Positions 1 to 9,727 are shown, counted from the stretch's first letter. The stretch is 64,000 nt of DNA from an uncultured bacterium (GCA_937905825.1 CALCXM010000074.1:62001-126000), one strand, 5' to 3'. Notes: generated from the letters alone by a model not told the origin. Program-made: numbers and translations.

Positions 1-486
1 GAGGATTCCGATGCCGTCACAGAGCACGGTCAACATCGGGCACATGATGGCGAGGGCCACGACGCGCGGCAGGACCAAGAGCCTCAGTTTGTCGATGGAC
101 ATGACTTCCAAGGCGGCCAACTCATCGCTGACCGACATGGTGCCCAGTTCCGCCGCGATCGAACTGCCGGCGGTGGCTGCAAGGATCGTGGCCGTGATGA
201 ACGGTCCCATCTCGCGCGCCATGCTGACGGCCACGATCAGACCAATCTGATCCTGTTGGCCGATGCGCGAGAGTTCGATGCCTGTCTGCAAGGAAACGAT
301 CATGCCCATGAACAAACCGACGAAGAGCACCACCGGGGTCATGTTGAGCCCCAGGGAGCACATGGCGTCGGCGATCAACCTGCGGCGTTCAAAAACTGCG
401 GGCAGCCGGCGCAGGGTGGCGAGCAGCAGGCTGGCACGCTCGCCCGAAGTTTGCACAAAGTGCGTCGCGCTGGACGAGAAGCTCAT
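1..486 (-). CDS. mlaE: MlaE-type ABC lipid transporter permease (3' end beyond window)
   Basis: Inner-membrane permease of the MlaE (DUF140) family, which works with an MlaF ATPase and MlaD substrate-binding protein to move phospholipids between the membranes. The first 162 residues are visible. They show the family hallmarks: REMGP at the start of a hydrophobic stretch, then the small-residue run ATAGSSIAAELGTM, the acidic/Leu segment DELAALEVM, and PR before the next membrane helix. The gene runs leftward off the window, so its C-terminus and any mlaF/mlaD partners are not seen. Its ATG lies inside the stop of the upstream lipoprotein gene (ATGA overlap), so the two are translationally coupled. 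The family call is sure; the exact substrate is inferred. Confidence 0.9.
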   Translation of the reverse strand, partial: MSFSSSATHFVQTSGERASLLLATLRRLPAVFERRRLIADAMCSLGLNMTPVVLFVGLFMGMIVSLQTGIELSRIGQQDQIGLIVAVSMAREMGPFITATILAATAGSSIAAELGTMSVSDELAALEVMSIDKLRLLVLPRVVALAIMCPMLTVLCDGIGIL

Positions 487-2024
487 GGCAGTTGCGGGGA
501 GGTCGGAGGGTGAATGGAGTTGGGGACGCGCTCGATGGGCCAACCGGGTCCAGGAAAGGCCGGGCTCATGAAGGACAGGCCATCGCGCTCGTGGGAGCGC
601 CAGCGCAGCAAGCCGAAGAGCAAGGAGCGTTCGGTGACTTGCGAGCCCGCATCAGTGTAGTCTCGCTGGGACCAGATTCCGCTTACGTAGCTGCGCTGTT
701 CGTCCCGATCGTGTTCCCGGCGCCAGAGGCCCCAAAGGGCGTGATCTGTGGTGATCTCGGGACTTCTGGATCCCCGGTAGACGGAGTAGATCCAGGCGTA
801 GTTCTCGTCGAAGTCCGGCCAGTAGGGGAAGGGGCTGAGCACCGGGAACATGTAGTTCTTGGTTTCCCCCTCGCGGTAGTACTGGAAAAGCGGGAAGGCC
901 TTCTTGTAGGAATTGGAGCCGCCAGCCTTGAAGCGCTTTTTCCACTCGGACCAGAAGGGCACCACCGTGAACGCCGTGCGCGTGCCGTCGTAGTACTCTT
1001 CGTTGCGGTCGTTGATGAGCGGCCACAGGTACCAACTCGAGGTCAAACCGTCCCCTTCGTACTTGGACCAGAAGGGCCAGAAGCGCGTGCGTTTGGGGGC
1101 GTTCTTGGGGGGCACGCCCGTGTCCGGATCGTTGCCCGGCCGCATCACGCGCACCAGGGGCCAAGGTCCGTCGTAGGCCCAGAAGCCCGTGGCCGGATCG
1201 CTCGCGTAGCCGAAGAAGGGCCACAGCACACTGCGCGAGGTGTAGGTGTTCTGACGGGTTTCGCCATACAGCGGGAAGATGGCCCACTTGGTCTGGTGGT
1301 TCGGCTTCGAGGCCTTCAGGTTCTCGCGGTTGTAGTTGAAGATCGGCCAAACGGCGAACCAACGGTCGTACAGGTGCTCGCTCCAGGTGTGGCCTACCAA
1401 AGGCCAGGCGCGCCAACCGCCGCCGTCGGGTGCGCTGGTGTACGAGAAGAAGGGGAAGGGCACGTGATAGGTCGTGCGCCCCTGGCGTTTGGTGCGCGTG
1501 TACAGCGGCCACAACACAAAGTCCAACTCGTCGAAGGTGAGGAGTTCTTCCACGTGGCCACCGAAGGGAAACCAGGCGTTGGCGCTGCGACCGTCAGGCA
1601 AGCGACTGAAGTACAGACCGGGCAAAGCCAAGAGGCTCCAACTGCGACCTTCTTCCGAGTCCTGGCGCCGGTAGTCGACGATCGGCATCAGCCACCAGTT
1701 GAACTCACCGCCGCCACGCACGACCCGTCCCAGGGGATAGAGGAACTGGGTGCGGCTGCGCTCTTCGCGGTCGGGGTAGTGCAGGAAGAGCGGGCGCAGT
1801 CCCCATTGATAGAAGGGCTCGTCGATTCCTTTGCGGCGCGCGATCAGCGCGCCGGCCAGGGCCTCGTACTCTTCACCACCGCCCGCCGTGGAGAGGTGGG
1901 TGTAGACCGGGGCCAGGTGTTGCTCCTGCTTGGGCCCAGCGCACGAGCTTCCCAACGCTCCCATCATCCAGAGGAGAACCCATCGAAAGAGGTTGTGGAC
2001 GGGCCGAGTGCGACGCAGAAGCAT
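483..2024 (-). CDS. Lipoprotein with repeated Trp-Pro motifs, coupled to mlaE
   Basis: Predicted lipoprotein of 513 residues from the second in-frame Met, chosen because it puts a basic n-region (MLLRRTRP) directly before a hydrophobic segment and lipobox GSSC. An earlier Met at 2066 is possible. The mature part is rich in aromatic residues and carries a recurring W-P-hydrophobic-aromatic motif (WPLY, WPLV, WPIF, WPFF, WPFW, WPLI), spaced at roughly 25-50 residues and often followed by charged residues. The repeat suggests a regular beta-rich fold. No known enzyme motif was recognised. The 4-base overlap with mlaE suggests a periplasmic or outer-membrane partner in lipid transport, which is inference only. 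Confidence 0.8.
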   Translation of the reverse strand: MLLRRTRPVHNLFRWVLLWMMGALGSSCAGPKQEQHLAPVYTHLSTAGGGEEYEALAGALIARRKGIDEPFYQWGLRPLFLHYPDREERSRTQFLYPLGRVVRGGGEFNWWLMPIVDYRRQDSEEGRSWSLLALPGLYFSRLPDGRSANAWFPFGGHVEELLTFDELDFVLWPLYTRTKRQGRTTYHVPFPFFSYTSAPDGGGWRAWPLVGHTWSEHLYDRWFAVWPIFNYNRENLKASKPNHQTKWAIFPLYGETRQNTYTSRSVLWPFFGYASDPATGFWAYDGPWPLVRVMRPGNDPDTGVPPKNAPKRTRFWPFWSKYEGDGLTSSWYLWPLINDRNEEYYDGTRTAFTVVPFWSEWKKRFKAGGSNSYKKAFPLFQYYREGETKNYMFPVLSPFPYWPDFDENYAWIYSVYRGSRSPEITTDHALWGLWRREHDRDEQRSYVSGIWSQRDYTDAGSQVTERSLLFGLLRWRSHERDGLSFMSPAFPGPGWPIERVPNSIHPPTSPQLP

Positions 2025-2268
2025 GGCGGGATTGTGAGGGCTCTGAGCGCCGATGCAAGCGTGCATTTCGATCCCTGATCAATGCAGCGCGCGGGCTCTG
2101 GAACGAGCGCAGGCGACCCAAAAACTCTTCTTGGAAAGATCGAACAGTTCCGTCGCTTTTGTCCCTGTGAGCCATCTTGCCTGTGTCCCGATGAGATCGG
2201 CGATGGTAGCCTCCCGTGCTCTCTACGGCCTTTTCTGCCCCTTGGGGCGCGCCTCCTGCCTTTCAGCC

Positions 2269-3252
2269 ATGACCACTTTTCTGAGCGGTATCCAACCCAG
2301 CGGACTTCAACACCTGGGGAACTATTTTGGCGCGATTCGTCAGCACATCCTGGGAACGGAAGAACCCGGAGATCACTTCTACTTCATCGCCGACTACCAC
2401 GCGCTGACCACCAGCCGTGACCCCGAAGTCCTGCGCGAGCGAGTGCGCGAGACGGCCGTGACCTACTTGGCCCTCGGGTTGGATCCAGCCAAGGCTTCGC
2501 TCTTCCGGCAATCCGACGTGCCTGAAGTGACCGAGATCGCCTGGTTGCTCTCGACCGTGACCGGCATGGGGCTCTTGGAGCGCGCGCACTCCTTCAAGGA
2601 CAAAATGACCCGTGGCCTCAAGGCCAACGTCGGACTCTTCACCTACCCGATCCTGATGGCGGCGGACATCCTGGCCTACGAGTCGAACGTCGTGCCCGTG
2701 GGGAAAGACCAAGTGCAACACGTGGAGATGGCCCAGGACATGGCGGGCTACTTCAACGGGGCCTATGGGGACGTCTTTGTGCGGCCCGAGTACAAGCTGG
2801 CCGCGGAGGCCGTCTTCGCCAAGGTCCCGGGTCTCGACGGGGACAAGATGTCGAAGTCCTACGGCAACACCATTCCGATTTTCCAAACGGGCAAGCAGCT
2901 CAAGAAGCTCTTCGGCAAGATCAAGACCGACAGCCGCGATCCCGAGGAGCCCAAGGACCCCGCGGAAATCCTGCCCATGCGCTTCCTGGAACTTTTCCTG
3001 CCCGCCGCCCAGTTGCGCGAATGGGAAGAGCGCGTGCGCACCGGCGGCGAGGGCGCTCCCGGTTATGGGGAACTGAAGATGGCCGCCTACGAGGCGATGG
3101 AGGAGACCTTTGCCCCGGCCCGGGCCAAACGGGAGGAGCTTTTAGCGAATCCCGAAGCGTTGGAAGAGGTGCTGATGGCGGGCGCCGCCAAGGCCCGCGA
3201 GCGGGCCGCCCGCGTTCGTGACCGAGCTCTTCAGGCTTGCGGCTTGAAGTGA
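2269..3252 (+). CDS. trpS: Tryptophanyl-tRNA synthetase
   Basis: Class I aminoacyl-tRNA synthetase charging tRNA-Trp in the cytoplasm. From the ATG at 2269 it is 327 residues, close to the usual bacterial length of about 330. The start is chosen because TrpRS begins just before the substrate loop: SGIQPSGLQHLGNYFGAI, with HLGN as the HIGH-equivalent. The second signature is GDKMSKSYGNTI. The tryptophan-pocket region with HVEMAQDMA is also visible. The open frame continues upstream to 2053, but that extension has no family similarity. Two small lipoprotein genes follow closely on the same strand. It faces the leftward mlaE operon across a 244-base intergenic region. Confidence 0.97.
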   Translation: MTTFLSGIQPSGLQHLGNYFGAIRQHILGTEEPGDHFYFIADYHALTTSRDPEVLRERVRETAVTYLALGLDPAKASLFRQSDVPEVTEIAWLLSTVTGMGLLERAHSFKDKMTRGLKANVGLFTYPILMAADILAYESNVVPVGKDQVQHVEMAQDMAGYFNGAYGDVFVRPEYKLAAEAVFAKVPGLDGDKMSKSYGNTIPIFQTGKQLKKLFGKIKTDSRDPEEPKDPAEILPMRFLELFLPAAQLREWEERVRTGGEGAPGYGELKMAAYEAMEETFAPARAKREELLANPEALEEVLMAGAAKARERAARVRDRALQACGLK

Positions 3253-3305
3253 CCGGAGTCCAAAGCGACAGTGGTCGATCCAATTTCCTGGCCCAATCCG
3301 ATTCG

Positions 3306-3872
3306 ATGATGTTGAACCCACCGCGATCCGCCCACGGCCTCCGTTTGCTCGGCAAGGCCTTCTCAGCCCCTTTGGTAGGAGCCAGCCTCTTGCTCGGGGT
3401 TAGCCTTACGCTTGGCGCCTGCGTCTCCACGGACGAGCAAGGCGAGCCGACCAGCGCCGTGGTGGATTCCGCGCCACGCAAGGCCCCGGTTGCGCGCCCC
3501 TGGACCCAGGACTTTCGCGAGCCGGCCATGCTGATCGCGAACAACGTCTACATCGAGGGACCCCAAGGACTGCTCGATCACATTGCCACCCGTTCCCTGG
3601 ATGAGTTCCACAGCTATGAGGCGAAGACCTTGCCCGAGGGCTTTTGCCAGACCTTCAAGGTTCTGCGCCCGGAAGCAGGGGTCGAGCTGCGTTCCTACTT
3701 GGACGCCCTCGAGCTGGTCATCTTCAACGAGCTGATCGTGATCGAAAAGCCCGGGCGTTTGAACGTGCTGGTGCGCGCCCAAGGGGACGCCTACTGGCGC
3801 GATCCAGTCAGCGGGAAAGAGAAGCGCAGCTTCGAGATCAATCTGGAGGGGATCATCGAAGGTCCCAAGTGA
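3306..3872 (+). CDS. Small predicted lipoprotein, function unknown
   Basis: 188-residue protein starting at one of two adjacent ATGs (3306 or 3309), picked because it puts a basic stretch before a hydrophobic signal ending in lipobox LGAC at about residue 39. The mature domain is about 150 residues of mixed alpha/beta character without a recognised motif. It begins 53 bases after trpS, and its TGA overlaps the ATG of the next lipoprotein gene (TGATG), so the pair is probably co-expressed and may act together at the cell envelope. I do not recognise the family. Confidence 0.7.
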   Translation: MMLNPPRSAHGLRLLGKAFSAPLVGASLLLGVSLTLGACVSTDEQGEPTSAVVDSAPRKAPVARPWTQDFREPAMLIANNVYIEGPQGLLDHIATRSLDEFHSYEAKTLPEGFCQTFKVLRPEAGVELRSYLDALELVIFNELIVIEKPGRLNVLVRAQGDAYWRDPVSGKEKRSFEINLEGIIEGPK

Positions 3873-5014
3873 TGGGGGGCAGGGCCAACTGGGTGCACGG
3901 CCAGCCGCCAGCGAATGGGCCCCGAGGCCGCGGCCCAATGGCCTGCATGCTGGCCGCGCTCGCGTTGTTCCTCGCCGGTTGTGGAGGTGCTTTGCGTCCC
4001 TGGTCTGTGGGTGGCGAAGCGCGCGATCCCTACTTCCAGTTGCAGGGGGAGGATCTGGCCAACTTGCGCCAGTCGATCGAGGTGCTCGAGAGTGGGGACC
4101 CGATCCAAGCGATCAAGGCCTTTGAAGAACTGGTGCGTCGGGCTCCCGAGGATCTTCCCAGCGCCGTTTGGTTGCAGGAAGCTCGCATGGCGGAGCGCTT
4201 GCGGCGCGCCGAACTCTTCAGGTACTCCGCCAGCAACGGCCGAGCGCCCCAGGCCGACCTGCGCGAGCGCTACCGAGCCGAAGCCCTGGCCCAGCCCTCG
4301 GCCCTCGCCTACTTTTTGGCCGCCCGGGTGGAAGAGGATCAACTGGCTGCTAGCTTGCTGCTCAAGAAGGCCCTGGAACTCGATCCGAGCATGCCTTGGG
4401 CCCACTACGGGCTTGCCTACGGCGCCGCCCGCGCCGGGGATTGGGCCTTGGCGCGCGAAGAGTTGATGACGGTCTTTGAAATCGATCCCGGTCACCTGCC
4501 CTCCGTGCGACTCTTTGGTTGGTTGATGGCGAAGGTGGGCGACGATGCTTCCGCCGTGGCGGCCTTCGAGGTTTGGATCAAAGCCGCGTCCGAGGATCGA
4601 CTGGCCGGCCCCGCGACCCTGGACCGCGTGCGCTTCGATTTGGTTTTGGCCTACACCAATCAAGGTGCCTGGGACGACGCCCTGAAATTGCTGGACGCCC
4701 TGGAGCAGAGTTCGATTTCGGCGAGCGACCGCTTGGCTTCGATCGCCGTGGCGCGTCAAGGCCGCGGGGATGTGACCGAAGCGCGCAAGGCGGCCCTGGC
4801 CGGCAGGCGCGCGGATCGGGAAGCGCTGCTGCCTGCGGTACAAAACGCGCTCTTGATCGAACTCTGGCAGAACGACAAGCAAGCCGCCCAACGGGCCTGG
4901 CGCGAGGTGATCGAGCTGGCCTCGACCACGGACGACTTGGGGGCGGCTTTGCAGCAGTTTCGTGCAGAGGTTCACTTGCAACGGCTCGAGCGCGAAGCGG
5001 CCACAAAGCCCTAA
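3872..5014 (+). CDS. TPR-type lipoprotein
   Basis: 380 residues from the ATG at 3872, which overlaps the previous stop. The open frame extends upstream to 3644 but only inside the preceding gene. A hydrophobic signal (MACMLAALALF) ends in lipobox LAGC near residue 40. The rest is alpha-helical with TPR-like repeats: paired helices with Ala/Gly/Leu at the expected places, for example around LLKKALELDPSMPWAHYGLA and in the next repeat ending EIDPGHLPSVRLFGW. Such proteins are usually periplasmic or membrane-anchored scaffolds. No enzymatic motif is seen. Coupling to the small lipoprotein before it suggests a joint envelope role. Confidence 0.8.
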   Translation: MGGRANWVHGQPPANGPRGRGPMACMLAALALFLAGCGGALRPWSVGGEARDPYFQLQGEDLANLRQSIEVLESGDPIQAIKAFEELVRRAPEDLPSAVWLQEARMAERLRRAELFRYSASNGRAPQADLRERYRAEALAQPSALAYFLAARVEEDQLAASLLLKKALELDPSMPWAHYGLAYGAARAGDWALAREELMTVFEIDPGHLPSVRLFGWLMAKVGDDASAVAAFEVWIKAASEDRLAGPATLDRVRFDLVLAYTNQGAWDDALKLLDALEQSSISASDRLASIAVARQGRGDVTEARKAALAGRRADREALLPAVQNALLIELWQNDKQAAQRAWREVIELASTTDDLGAALQQFRAEVHLQRLEREAATKP

Positions 5015-5119
5015 CCGTCCGCAAGGCAAGCCATTCAGACGCCGAGCCCGATCCTGCATTCTGTATAGCCTCTCGCCGCGTATGACTCCTCACTAGACCG
5101 CCTCGCGCGGCAAATCCCG

Positions 5120-8100
5120 ATGATTGAATTCACCAGACGTGTGTTGCTTTCGCTGGCGCTGCTGCTCACGGTCCTTGCAACGAAAGCCCACGCTCAGCTC
5201 TTAGACCGACAACGCATCGCCTGCATCGGGGACTCGATCACGGAGGGCAACGCGAATCCCGATCACTTGACAAACGCTTGGCCCTTGGTGCTTCAGCGGC
5301 TTTTGGAAACGGCTGCACCTGGACGTTACGAGAGCAAAAACTTTGGCTGTTCAGGAGCAACCGCTCTGCGCAAGGGCAGCAAACCCTACTGGGATCAAGG
5401 GGCGCGAGCGGCGAGCCTGGAGTTCGCTCCAGAGCTCGTGATCATCAACTTGGGAGCCAATGACGCCGTCGATCGGAACTGGCTAGAGCACGGCGCCGAC
5501 TTCGAGGAAGACTACCGCGAGCTGATCCTGAGCTACCAGCAACTGAACACCAAGCCGCGGATTTGGTTGAGCAACTTGACTCCAGTCTTCGACTGGCACC
5601 CGCGCACGGAAGAGCGGCTGCGGAACACGCCCGCTGTGGAGGAGATCATCCAGCGCCTGGCCGTGGAATTCGAGTTGCCCGTGATCGATTTCAAGTCACG
5701 ACTCGCGCAGGAGCCGAAGCTCTTCCCGGACGGACTGCATCCAAACACCGCGGGCAACGAACTCATGGCCCAAGCGGCCGTTGAGGCGCTCACCGGTGAA
5801 CCCGCCCCGACGGATCCGAGCTTGCGCTGGAAGCCCGTTTTCGGCGAGGCCCATCCACTGGTCGAGGCCGGACGGCAGGAGGATGTGCTGATCGGCCGTT
5901 GGAGCGAAACGGAGACCAGCGTCCAAGGAACGGGTGCTAAGTCGCTCTTGCTCGCCAACGTGACTCTCGCAGAAGGGGACTTCCATCTGCGCGCTCGCCT
6001 GCGGATGTTGGGCCAGAAGAACTCGGCGGCGGGCTTTGTGCTGGGTCCGAACTTCTTTGGCTTCGAGGGCAAGCGTGGCACTGTGTTTCGCAACGGGCCA
6101 CAGATGCTCGGATTGCGTTTGCTGCATCCGGCGCCAATGCTTTGGGAGCGCGATGCTTGGATTGAGTTCGAGGTGATTCGCAACGGCGAGACCGTTTGGT
6201 TCGTGGTCGATGACTTCACGGTGGAGATGGCCACGATTCCCGGAGCGATCGATCGCCTGGGCTTTGATCCCACTCGCAGCAGCATGCAAGTGAGCGAATG
6301 GAGCGTGGTTGGCAAACTGCAAAGCCGTCGCGCCCCGTGGCTGGAACGCCGTACCCTGGGGGTGCCGTGGATTGATCTCTCCGTGCGCGAAGAGCTGGTG
6401 TCGCCGGGTCCTGTGAGGGAGTGGGGCGGCGAAGGGCCCCCGTTCCTGCTCTCACCGGATGGATCCCAGCAGTTGCAGTGGAGGGCAGCCGGTGCTGCTC
6501 CGGCCGCGATCCAAATCCGTGGAGTGAGCGATGAGTCTTGGTCCAACTCGATCGAGTTGCCGGCGAGTTTGAGTGGCGCCGGGTACCAGGCCATCTACTT
6601 GGCCGACGGTCGCTTGCTCGTGACCTTCCTCGACAAGCATCCGCAAAGCCCGACGCGCGGCGATTGGGTGGCGTGGGTTGGAACCTACGCTGACTTGGTC
6701 AGTCAGCGCGAGGGCGAGTTCACTTGCCGTCTGTGGGACCTGGCGGGGGAGGACTACCACTACGTGGATTCGAAGCTGTCCTTGTCGTCGGATGGTGAGG
6801 TTGTCTCCTCCGCGCGACTGGTGCTGGGGGCATCGTCCTACGCGCTCGAGAGGACGTTCCGCTTTCATCCAACGCAGCTAACGGAGTTGCTTCCCACCCG
6901 CGGCTACGACATTCCCACGGTGGACCTCGACCGCGATGAGGGCCGTCATGTGCTGGTCGATCGTGAATCGGGGCAATACCTCGGTCACGTGACGACGGAA
7001 CTCTTGGAGGACGGCAAGACGCTGCTCGCGGTCTACCCCAAGGGCCACGGCCGCGGTCCAATCGTCTACAAGCGTTCGCTCGATGGGGGCCAGACCTGGT
7101 CGGAACGCTTGCCCACCCCGGAGAACTGGGCCAGCAGTCGCGAGGTGCCCACGATCCATCAGGTCATGGATCCGCAGACCGGGAAGCGCCGTTTGATTCT
7201 CTGGTCAGGGCTCTATCCAGCTCGACTCGCGCACAGCGAGGACGATGGGAGGAGTTGGAGCCCGCTCGAAGTGGCCGGGGACTGGGGCGGCATTGTCGTC
7301 ATGGGTTTTGTCGAGCGCTTAGCAGACGGGCGCTACCTGGCGATGTTCCACGACGACGGACGCTTCATCGCGGCCAACAACCAAGCACAGGATCCTCCCA
7401 AGTTCACCCTCTATCAAACCATCAGTGCGGATGGCGGACTCAGCTGGAGCGAGCCCAGCAGCGTTTGGGAAGGCACGGACATTCACCTTTGCGAACCCGG
7501 TTGCATTCGCTCCCCCGACGGAAAGGTCCTGGCGGTCTTGTTGCGCGAGAACAGCCGCACGCGCAACAGCTTCGTGATCTTCTCGAAGGACGAAGGGGCG
7601 AGTTGGTCCGCGCCCCGCGAGTTGCCGGCGAGCTTGACCGGTGATCGCCACACCTTGGCCTATGCCAAGGACGGGCGGCTGTTCGCCTGCTTCCGCGACA
7701 CGGCCCATGAGAGTCCGACCAAGGGCGACTGGGTCGGTTGGATCGGAACGTGGGCGGACCTCTACTATGGACGTCCCGGACAGTATCGGATCCGCTTCAA
7801 GGACAACAAGAACAGCTGGGACAGCACCTACCCCGGGGTGGAGGTCTTGCCCGACGGCACCTTCGTGGTGACCACCTATGGGCATTGGGTCGAGGGTGAA
7901 GCGCCCTACATCTTGAGTGCGCGCTTTCAACCCGAAGAGCTGGACGCCCGGGCCGCGCTCGTGCCACGCAAGACAGTTCTGTTTGAGCGCGGCATGAACG
8001 GCGTGCACACCTACCGCATCCCGGCCCTCGTGACGACGAACGCGGGCACCCTGCTCGCCGCTTGCGACGCGCGCCTCAACGATTCCCAAGACCTGCCCAA

Positions 8101-9019
8101 TCGCATCGACACAGCCCTGCGGCGCAGCACGGATGGGGGTCGGACTTGGGGGGAGATTCAAACCATCGCCGAGTGGAGCGGCAAGGCCGGCGCCGCAGAT
8201 CCTTGCTTGGTCGTCGACCGGGAAACGGGCCGCATCTGGTGCGCCATCACCTGGGCGGACGGGGTTGGCTGGCGTGAGTCAAAACCCGGGTTTGGCTCTG
8301 ATTCCTTCCACCTGCTGCTGATTCACTCCGATGACGATGGCCTGACCTGGTCCGATCCTATGGACATCACGGAATCGGTGAAGGATCCATCCTGGCGCAG
8401 CGCGTGGTTCAGTCCGGGCAGTGGCTTGCAGTTGCAAAGCGGGCGCCTGCTCTTGCCCTTCTCCGTGGCAGATGGCGAGGGCGCCATGCTCTCCTACGCG
8501 ACAGTCAGTGACGACCACGGGGCCAGCTGGCGTTCCGTCGGTCCGATCGGCGAACGCACCAACGAGTGCATGCTCGCTCAACTGCACGACGGCACACTGG
8601 TTTGCAACCTGCGATCGATGCAAGGCAAGAACCAGCGGGCCGTAAGCTTGTCAAAGGACGACGGGGAAAGCTGGTCGCCGATCGTTCACGACCCCGCTCT
8701 CGTCGAACCCGTTTGCCAAGGGAGCCTTCTAACGATTCCCAAGCAGCGCACTCCCAATGGCCGGGAGTGGTTGGTCTTCTGCAACCCCGCGAGCACCAAG
8801 CGTGAAGCCCTGACGATTCGCGTCAGTCTTGATGGCGGTCAGACCTGGCCGATCGCCCGCATCATTCACAAGGGGCCCGCCGCCTACAGCAGCCTGACCT
8901 TGCTTGCGGACGGCGGAATTGGCCTGCTCTACGAGTGCGGAGAGCAGAGCCCCTACGAGCAGATCCGCTACGTGCAGCTTCCGTTGGCTTGGTTGCTCGA
9001 TGGGGCCGAGGGCGACTGA
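5120..9019 (+). CDS. Secreted SGNH hydrolase fused to two sialidase-like propellers
   Basis: 1299-residue exported protein. Residues 1-25 form a signal peptide ending AHA. Residues about 30-230 are an SGNH/GDSL esterase: GDSITEG with nucleophile Ser39, GAND (block III) at 112-115, and DGLHPN with Asp204 and His207. Residues about 240-400 resemble a jelly-roll (LamG/DUF1080-like) domain. Two sialidase-type beta-propellers follow (about 410-930 and 950-1295). Each has several Asp-boxes (S-x-D-x-G-x-x-W, such as SLDGGQTW, SEDDGRSW, STDGGRTW, SKDDGESW). The second carries YRIP at 965-968, the variant of the (F/Y)RIP arginine motif. Likely role: removal of O-acetyl groups and sialic or related acids from host or algal glycans. 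Substrate is inferred. Confidence 0.85.
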   Translation: MIEFTRRVLLSLALLLTVLATKAHAQLLDRQRIACIGDSITEGNANPDHLTNAWPLVLQRLLETAAPGRYESKNFGCSGATALRKGSKPYWDQGARAASLEFAPELVIINLGANDAVDRNWLEHGADFEEDYRELILSYQQLNTKPRIWLSNLTPVFDWHPRTEERLRNTPAVEEIIQRLAVEFELPVIDFKSRLAQEPKLFPDGLHPNTAGNELMAQAAVEALTGEPAPTDPSLRWKPVFGEAHPLVEAGRQEDVLIGRWSETETSVQGTGAKSLLLANVTLAEGDFHLRARLRMLGQKNSAAGFVLGPNFFGFEGKRGTVFRNGPQMLGLRLLHPAPMLWERDAWIEFEVIRNGETVWFVVDDFTVEMATIPGAIDRLGFDPTRSSMQVSEWSVVGKLQSRRAPWLERRTLGVPWIDLSVREELVSPGPVREWGGEGPPFLLSPDGSQQLQWRAAGAAPAAIQIRGVSDESWSNSIELPASLSGAGYQAIYLADGRLLVTFLDKHPQSPTRGDWVAWVGTYADLVSQREGEFTCRLWDLAGEDYHYVDSKLSLSSDGEVVSSARLVLGASSYALERTFRFHPTQLTELLPTRGYDIPTVDLDRDEGRHVLVDRESGQYLGHVTTELLEDGKTLLAVYPKGHGRGPIVYKRSLDGGQTWSERLPTPENWASSREVPTIHQVMDPQTGKRRLILWSGLYPARLAHSEDDGRSWSPLEVAGDWGGIVVMGFVERLADGRYLAMFHDDGRFIAANNQAQDPPKFTLYQTISADGGLSWSEPSSVWEGTDIHLCEPGCIRSPDGKVLAVLLRENSRTRNSFVIFSKDEGASWSAPRELPASLTGDRHTLAYAKDGRLFACFRDTAHESPTKGDWVGWIGTWADLYYGRPGQYRIRFKDNKNSWDSTYPGVEVLPDGTFVVTTYGHWVEGEAPYILSARFQPEELDARAALVPRKTVLFERGMNGVHTYRIPALVTTNAGTLLAACDARLNDSQDLPNRIDTALRRSTDGGRTWGEIQTIAEWSGKAGAADPCLVVDRETGRIWCAITWADGVGWRESKPGFGSDSFHLLLIHSDDDGLTWSDPMDITESVKDPSWRSAWFSPGSGLQLQSGRLLLPFSVADGEGAMLSYATVSDDHGASWRSVGPIGERTNECMLAQLHDGTLVCNLRSMQGKNQRAVSLSKDDGESWSPIVHDPALVEPVCQGSLLTIPKQRTPNGREWLVFCNPASTKREALTIRVSLDGGQTWPIARIIHKGPAAYSSLTLLADGGIGLLYECGEQSPYEQIRYVQLPLAWLLDGAEGD

Positions 9020-9217
9020 TGCGCGAGCTCCCTTGCGCTCCGAAGAGTTGGCGCGAGCTCAGTCTGTCGCGCTTGCGCTCAACGACTCTCGCGGCCTTGC
9101 GGTTTCGGACCCGAGCACAAGCGCCCTGTGGCAGTTCCCTCCATCCCTTGCAAAGCTGATCCCCAACCGCCGACTGCCCGCTCCGCGAACCGGCACTCCC
9201 CGAACAGCAGACTCCCC

Positions 9218-9685
9218 ATGAAACTTGTCGTCCAACGTGTGTCGCGCGCCTCCGTGAAAGTGGACGGCGAAGTGGTCGGGGCCATCGAGCAGGGCATGCT
9301 GATCTTGCTCGGCGTGTTGGTGGGGGATGGCGAGCGCGAGATGCAGAAGCTCGCCGAAAAGGTGGCGCGCTTTCGCTTCTTCCAAGACGAACAAGGGCGC
9401 ATGAATCTCTCGGCCATGGACCTCGGCTTGGAGGTCTTGCTCGTCAGTCAATTCACCCTGGCCGCCGACGGACGCCGCGGTCGGCGGCCCTCATTTGATC
9501 AAGCAGCGGACCCCGAAGTAGCGCGCAAACTCTACGAACAGTTCGCCCAGAAGCTGCGCGAGCTCGGGCTCGTTTGCGCCACTGGGCGCTTTGGAGCGAT
9601 GATGGAAGTGGAGCTTGTCAACCAGGGACCTGCGACTTTTGTGCTCGAGGAGGCGCCTCCTGGCGCTCCGAACGGATCGCCCTAG
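9218..9685 (+). CDS. dtd: D-aminoacyl-tRNA deacylase
   Basis: Cytoplasmic proofreading enzyme that hydrolyses D-amino acids (and glycine mischarged on tRNA-Ala) from tRNA. The 155-residue product from ATG 9218 has normal family length and begins MKLVVQRVSRASV, the conserved N-terminus. The active-site motif is SQFTLAADGRRGRRPSF. The Gly-cisPro loop reads NQGPAT instead of the usual NxGPVT, a mild change. The C-terminal FGAMMEVEL segment is typical. The open frame starts upstream at 9128, but the extra residues are not family-like. It follows the sialidase gene by about 200 bases and precedes the HU-family gene. Confidence 0.95.
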   Translation: MKLVVQRVSRASVKVDGEVVGAIEQGMLILLGVLVGDGEREMQKLAEKVARFRFFQDEQGRMNLSAMDLGLEVLLVSQFTLAADGRRGRRPSFDQAADPEVARKLYEQFAQKLRELGLVCATGRFGAMMEVELVNQGPATFVLEEAPPGAPNGSP

Positions 9686-9727
9686 GGGCCGGAAGTCGCC
9701 AGTAGGCAAAATGGCGCAAGTTCTTGC

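Noticed and set aside
492-2078. Long rightward open frame of 528 codons opposite the Trp-Pro lipoprotein
   Set aside because: Antisense shadow of the lipoprotein gene; Gly/Arg/Val-rich with no family match, while the leftward frame has a signal peptide and is coupled to mlaE.
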